Notes under the pieces: generated by a model
Databases searched by the model: none
The model's input: only the letters and a program-made list of their open reading frames with translations
What the model was told of the DNA's origin: nothing
In this document: positions 6,498-6,982 of the stretch, in pieces
Layout of the letters: every line of letters starts with the position of its first letter
Numbering within the stretch: position 1 is the first letter of the stretch
Made by a program: the position numbers and the translations under genes
DNA from: Desulfonatronospira sp.
GTDB lineage: Bacteria; Desulfobacterota; Desulfovibrionia; Desulfovibrionales; Desulfonatronovibrionaceae
Length of the DNA: 6,982 nt
Direction: 5' to 3'
Assembly (NCBI GenBank): GCA_003563255.1
Contig: PWSL01000281.1
Span: forward strand, 1-6,982

Positions 6498-6551
6498 TTA
6501 CACTACAGCGAAAGAAATTTTTTGACCTCCGGGGACTGGCCCTCCCAGCAC
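6498..6551 (+). mobile_element. Half copy of the MITE end plus REP-like arm
   Basis: ACACTACAGCGAAA (6500-6513) is identical to the terminal core at 1012-1025. After a diverged AT-rich spacer, ACCTCCGGGGACTGGC (6525-6540) is identical to the complement of 1124-1139. The order and spacing therefore match the right end of the complete 161-bp element, read in reverse. No opposite end follows, so this is a truncated or decayed copy. It begins 7 bases upstream of the -35 box of the tRNA promoter. Confidence 0.65.
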
Positions 6552-6581
6552 CCTCTTCGCTGAGTTCTTGTATTTTATAAC

Positions 6582-6797
6582 CCCAGTTAAACCCTGCTTT
6601 GCAGGAAATCCTTCGGATTTGTTTAACCGGGCAGGCCCAGTTAAACCCTGCTTTGCAGGAAATCCTTCGGATTTGTTTAACCGGGCAGGCCCAGTGAAAC
6701 CCTGCTTTGCAGGAAATCCCTCGGATTTGTTTAACCGGGCAGGCCCAGTTAAACCCTGCTTTGCAGGAAATCCTTCGGATTTGTTTAACCGGGCAGG
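6582..6797 (+). repeat. Four tandem 54-bp units, each able to form a three-way junction
   Basis: Units start at 6582, 6636, 6690 and 6744. Unit 3 differs from the others at two positions (6696 and 6720); the rest are near identical. In unit 1, CCC-a-GTTAAAC (6582-6592) pairs with GTTTAAC-c-GGG (6621-6631). It encloses two abutting hairpins, CCTGC-ttt-GCAGG (6593-6605) and AAATCC-ttc-GGATTT (6606-6620). Only CAGG (6632-6635) is left as spacer. The unit is 18 codons long, so a plus-strand frame stays open through all copies, but nothing else supports a protein. Confidence 0.9.
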
Positions 6798-6823
6798 CAG
6801 GGTTTCAGAGGTAAGTCACCAGG

Positions 6824-6866
6824 CTTTTTCCGCGACCTTGCACGGAAAAAGAGGCCCCTTCGGGGC
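6824..6866. repeat. Two adjacent hairpins after the tandem array
   Basis: CTTTTTCCG (6824-6832) pairs with CGGAAAAAG (6843-6851), and GCCCC-ttc-GGGGC occupies 6854-6866. An outer pairing of AGGGTT (6799-6804) with AACCCT (6878-6883) is possible. That would make another branched structure like the array units. No gene is visible from 6454 to the end of the window; the stretch holds only the repeats listed here. Confidence 0.55.
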
Positions 6867-6902
6867 ATCATTCGGTTAACCCTTGCAGGACGCGTTGAGC
6901 AC

Positions 6903-6982
6903 GGGGACTGGCTCTCCCGGCACTTATTTTTCTAATCTGTTTCTTGTTCAATAAAAAAATTAGTGCCGGGGTGCCTGTCCCC
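6903..6982 (+). repeat. REP-like palindromic module, copy C (reaches the window edge)
   Basis: The left arm GGGGACTGGCTCTCCCGGCA and the right arm, which ends GTGCCGGGGTGCCTGTCCCC, pair over nearly their full length with small internal mismatches. An A-rich/T-rich inner stem and a short loop complete it. The orientation is the same as copy B. An outer MITE end, if any, would lie beyond 6982. Confidence 0.7.

Noticed and set aside
6476..6499. Plus-strand terminator: GCCC...GGGC followed by T-run
   Set aside because: The stem is only 4 bp, the T-run does not follow directly, no plus-strand gene precedes it, and the same bases form the -35 region of the tRNA promoter.
6582..6797. Array of integron attC sites: GTTTAAC and GTTAAAC fit the RYYYAAC/GTTRRRY consensus
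   Set aside because: The two words are only 12 bases apart between units, the copies are tandem with no cassettes between them, and no integrase is present. The match follows from the simple palindromic stem.
6568..6879. 103-codon plus-strand open frame with an 18-residue repeat (PVKPCFAGNPSDLFNRAG, four times)
   Set aside because: The frame stays open only because the DNA unit is 54 bases long. There is no good ribosome site, every part of the unit is explained by base pairing, and the tail is unrelated low-quality sequence.

Overview
The window looks like a bacterial chromosomal segment rich in intergenic repeats. The best guess is a Desulfobacterota or sulfate-reducer-type Gram-negative. 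That rests on the style of the hybrid kinase, the short QueG-like iron-sulfur protein and the palindromic intergenic repeats, and it is an inference, not a proof. Three intact protein genes, one tRNA gene and one truncated transposase gene can be supported. Much of the remaining sequence is small palindromic or mobile-looking DNA.

Layout. Positions 1-258 are non-coding and hold two perfect hairpins inside diverged outer arms. A QueG-like double [4Fe-4S] protein follows (259-990, +). Next is a 161-bp MITE-like element with perfect 23-bp terminal inverted repeats (1008-1168). A related end sequence (1215-1237) is joined to the C-terminal third of an IS4/Tn5-type transposase (1238-1737). A second, inverted copy of the inner palindrome of the MITE lies at 1783-1859. 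An AT-rich AEC-family (auxin-efflux-carrier-like) permease gene occupies 1987-2895 (+). The convergent gap 2896-3131 holds two more hairpins. A large soluble hybrid histidine kinase (REC-PAS-PAS-HisKA-HATPase-REC-HPt) is encoded on the minus strand (3132-6122). Upstream of it, also on the minus strand, is tRNA-Val(CAC) (6378-6453) with a good sigma70-type promoter. The last 500 bases are non-coding: a half copy of the MITE end, four 54-bp tandem units that can each fold as a three-way junction, further hairpins, and a third copy of the inner palindrome running to the window edge.

The genes do not form an evident pathway. The iron-sulfur protein and the permease are single genes separated by mobile-element debris. 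The kinase is a stand-alone phosphorelay protein with no DNA-binding output domain, so its response regulator must be encoded elsewhere. The most unusual points are: (1) a heptanucleotide repeat expanded in frame inside the second receiver domain of the kinase; (2) the four-unit three-way-junction array; (3) one family of end sequence seen in three states: complete MITE, half element, and fused to a truncated transposase. No defence system, CRISPR array or complete mobile element with its own transposase was found.
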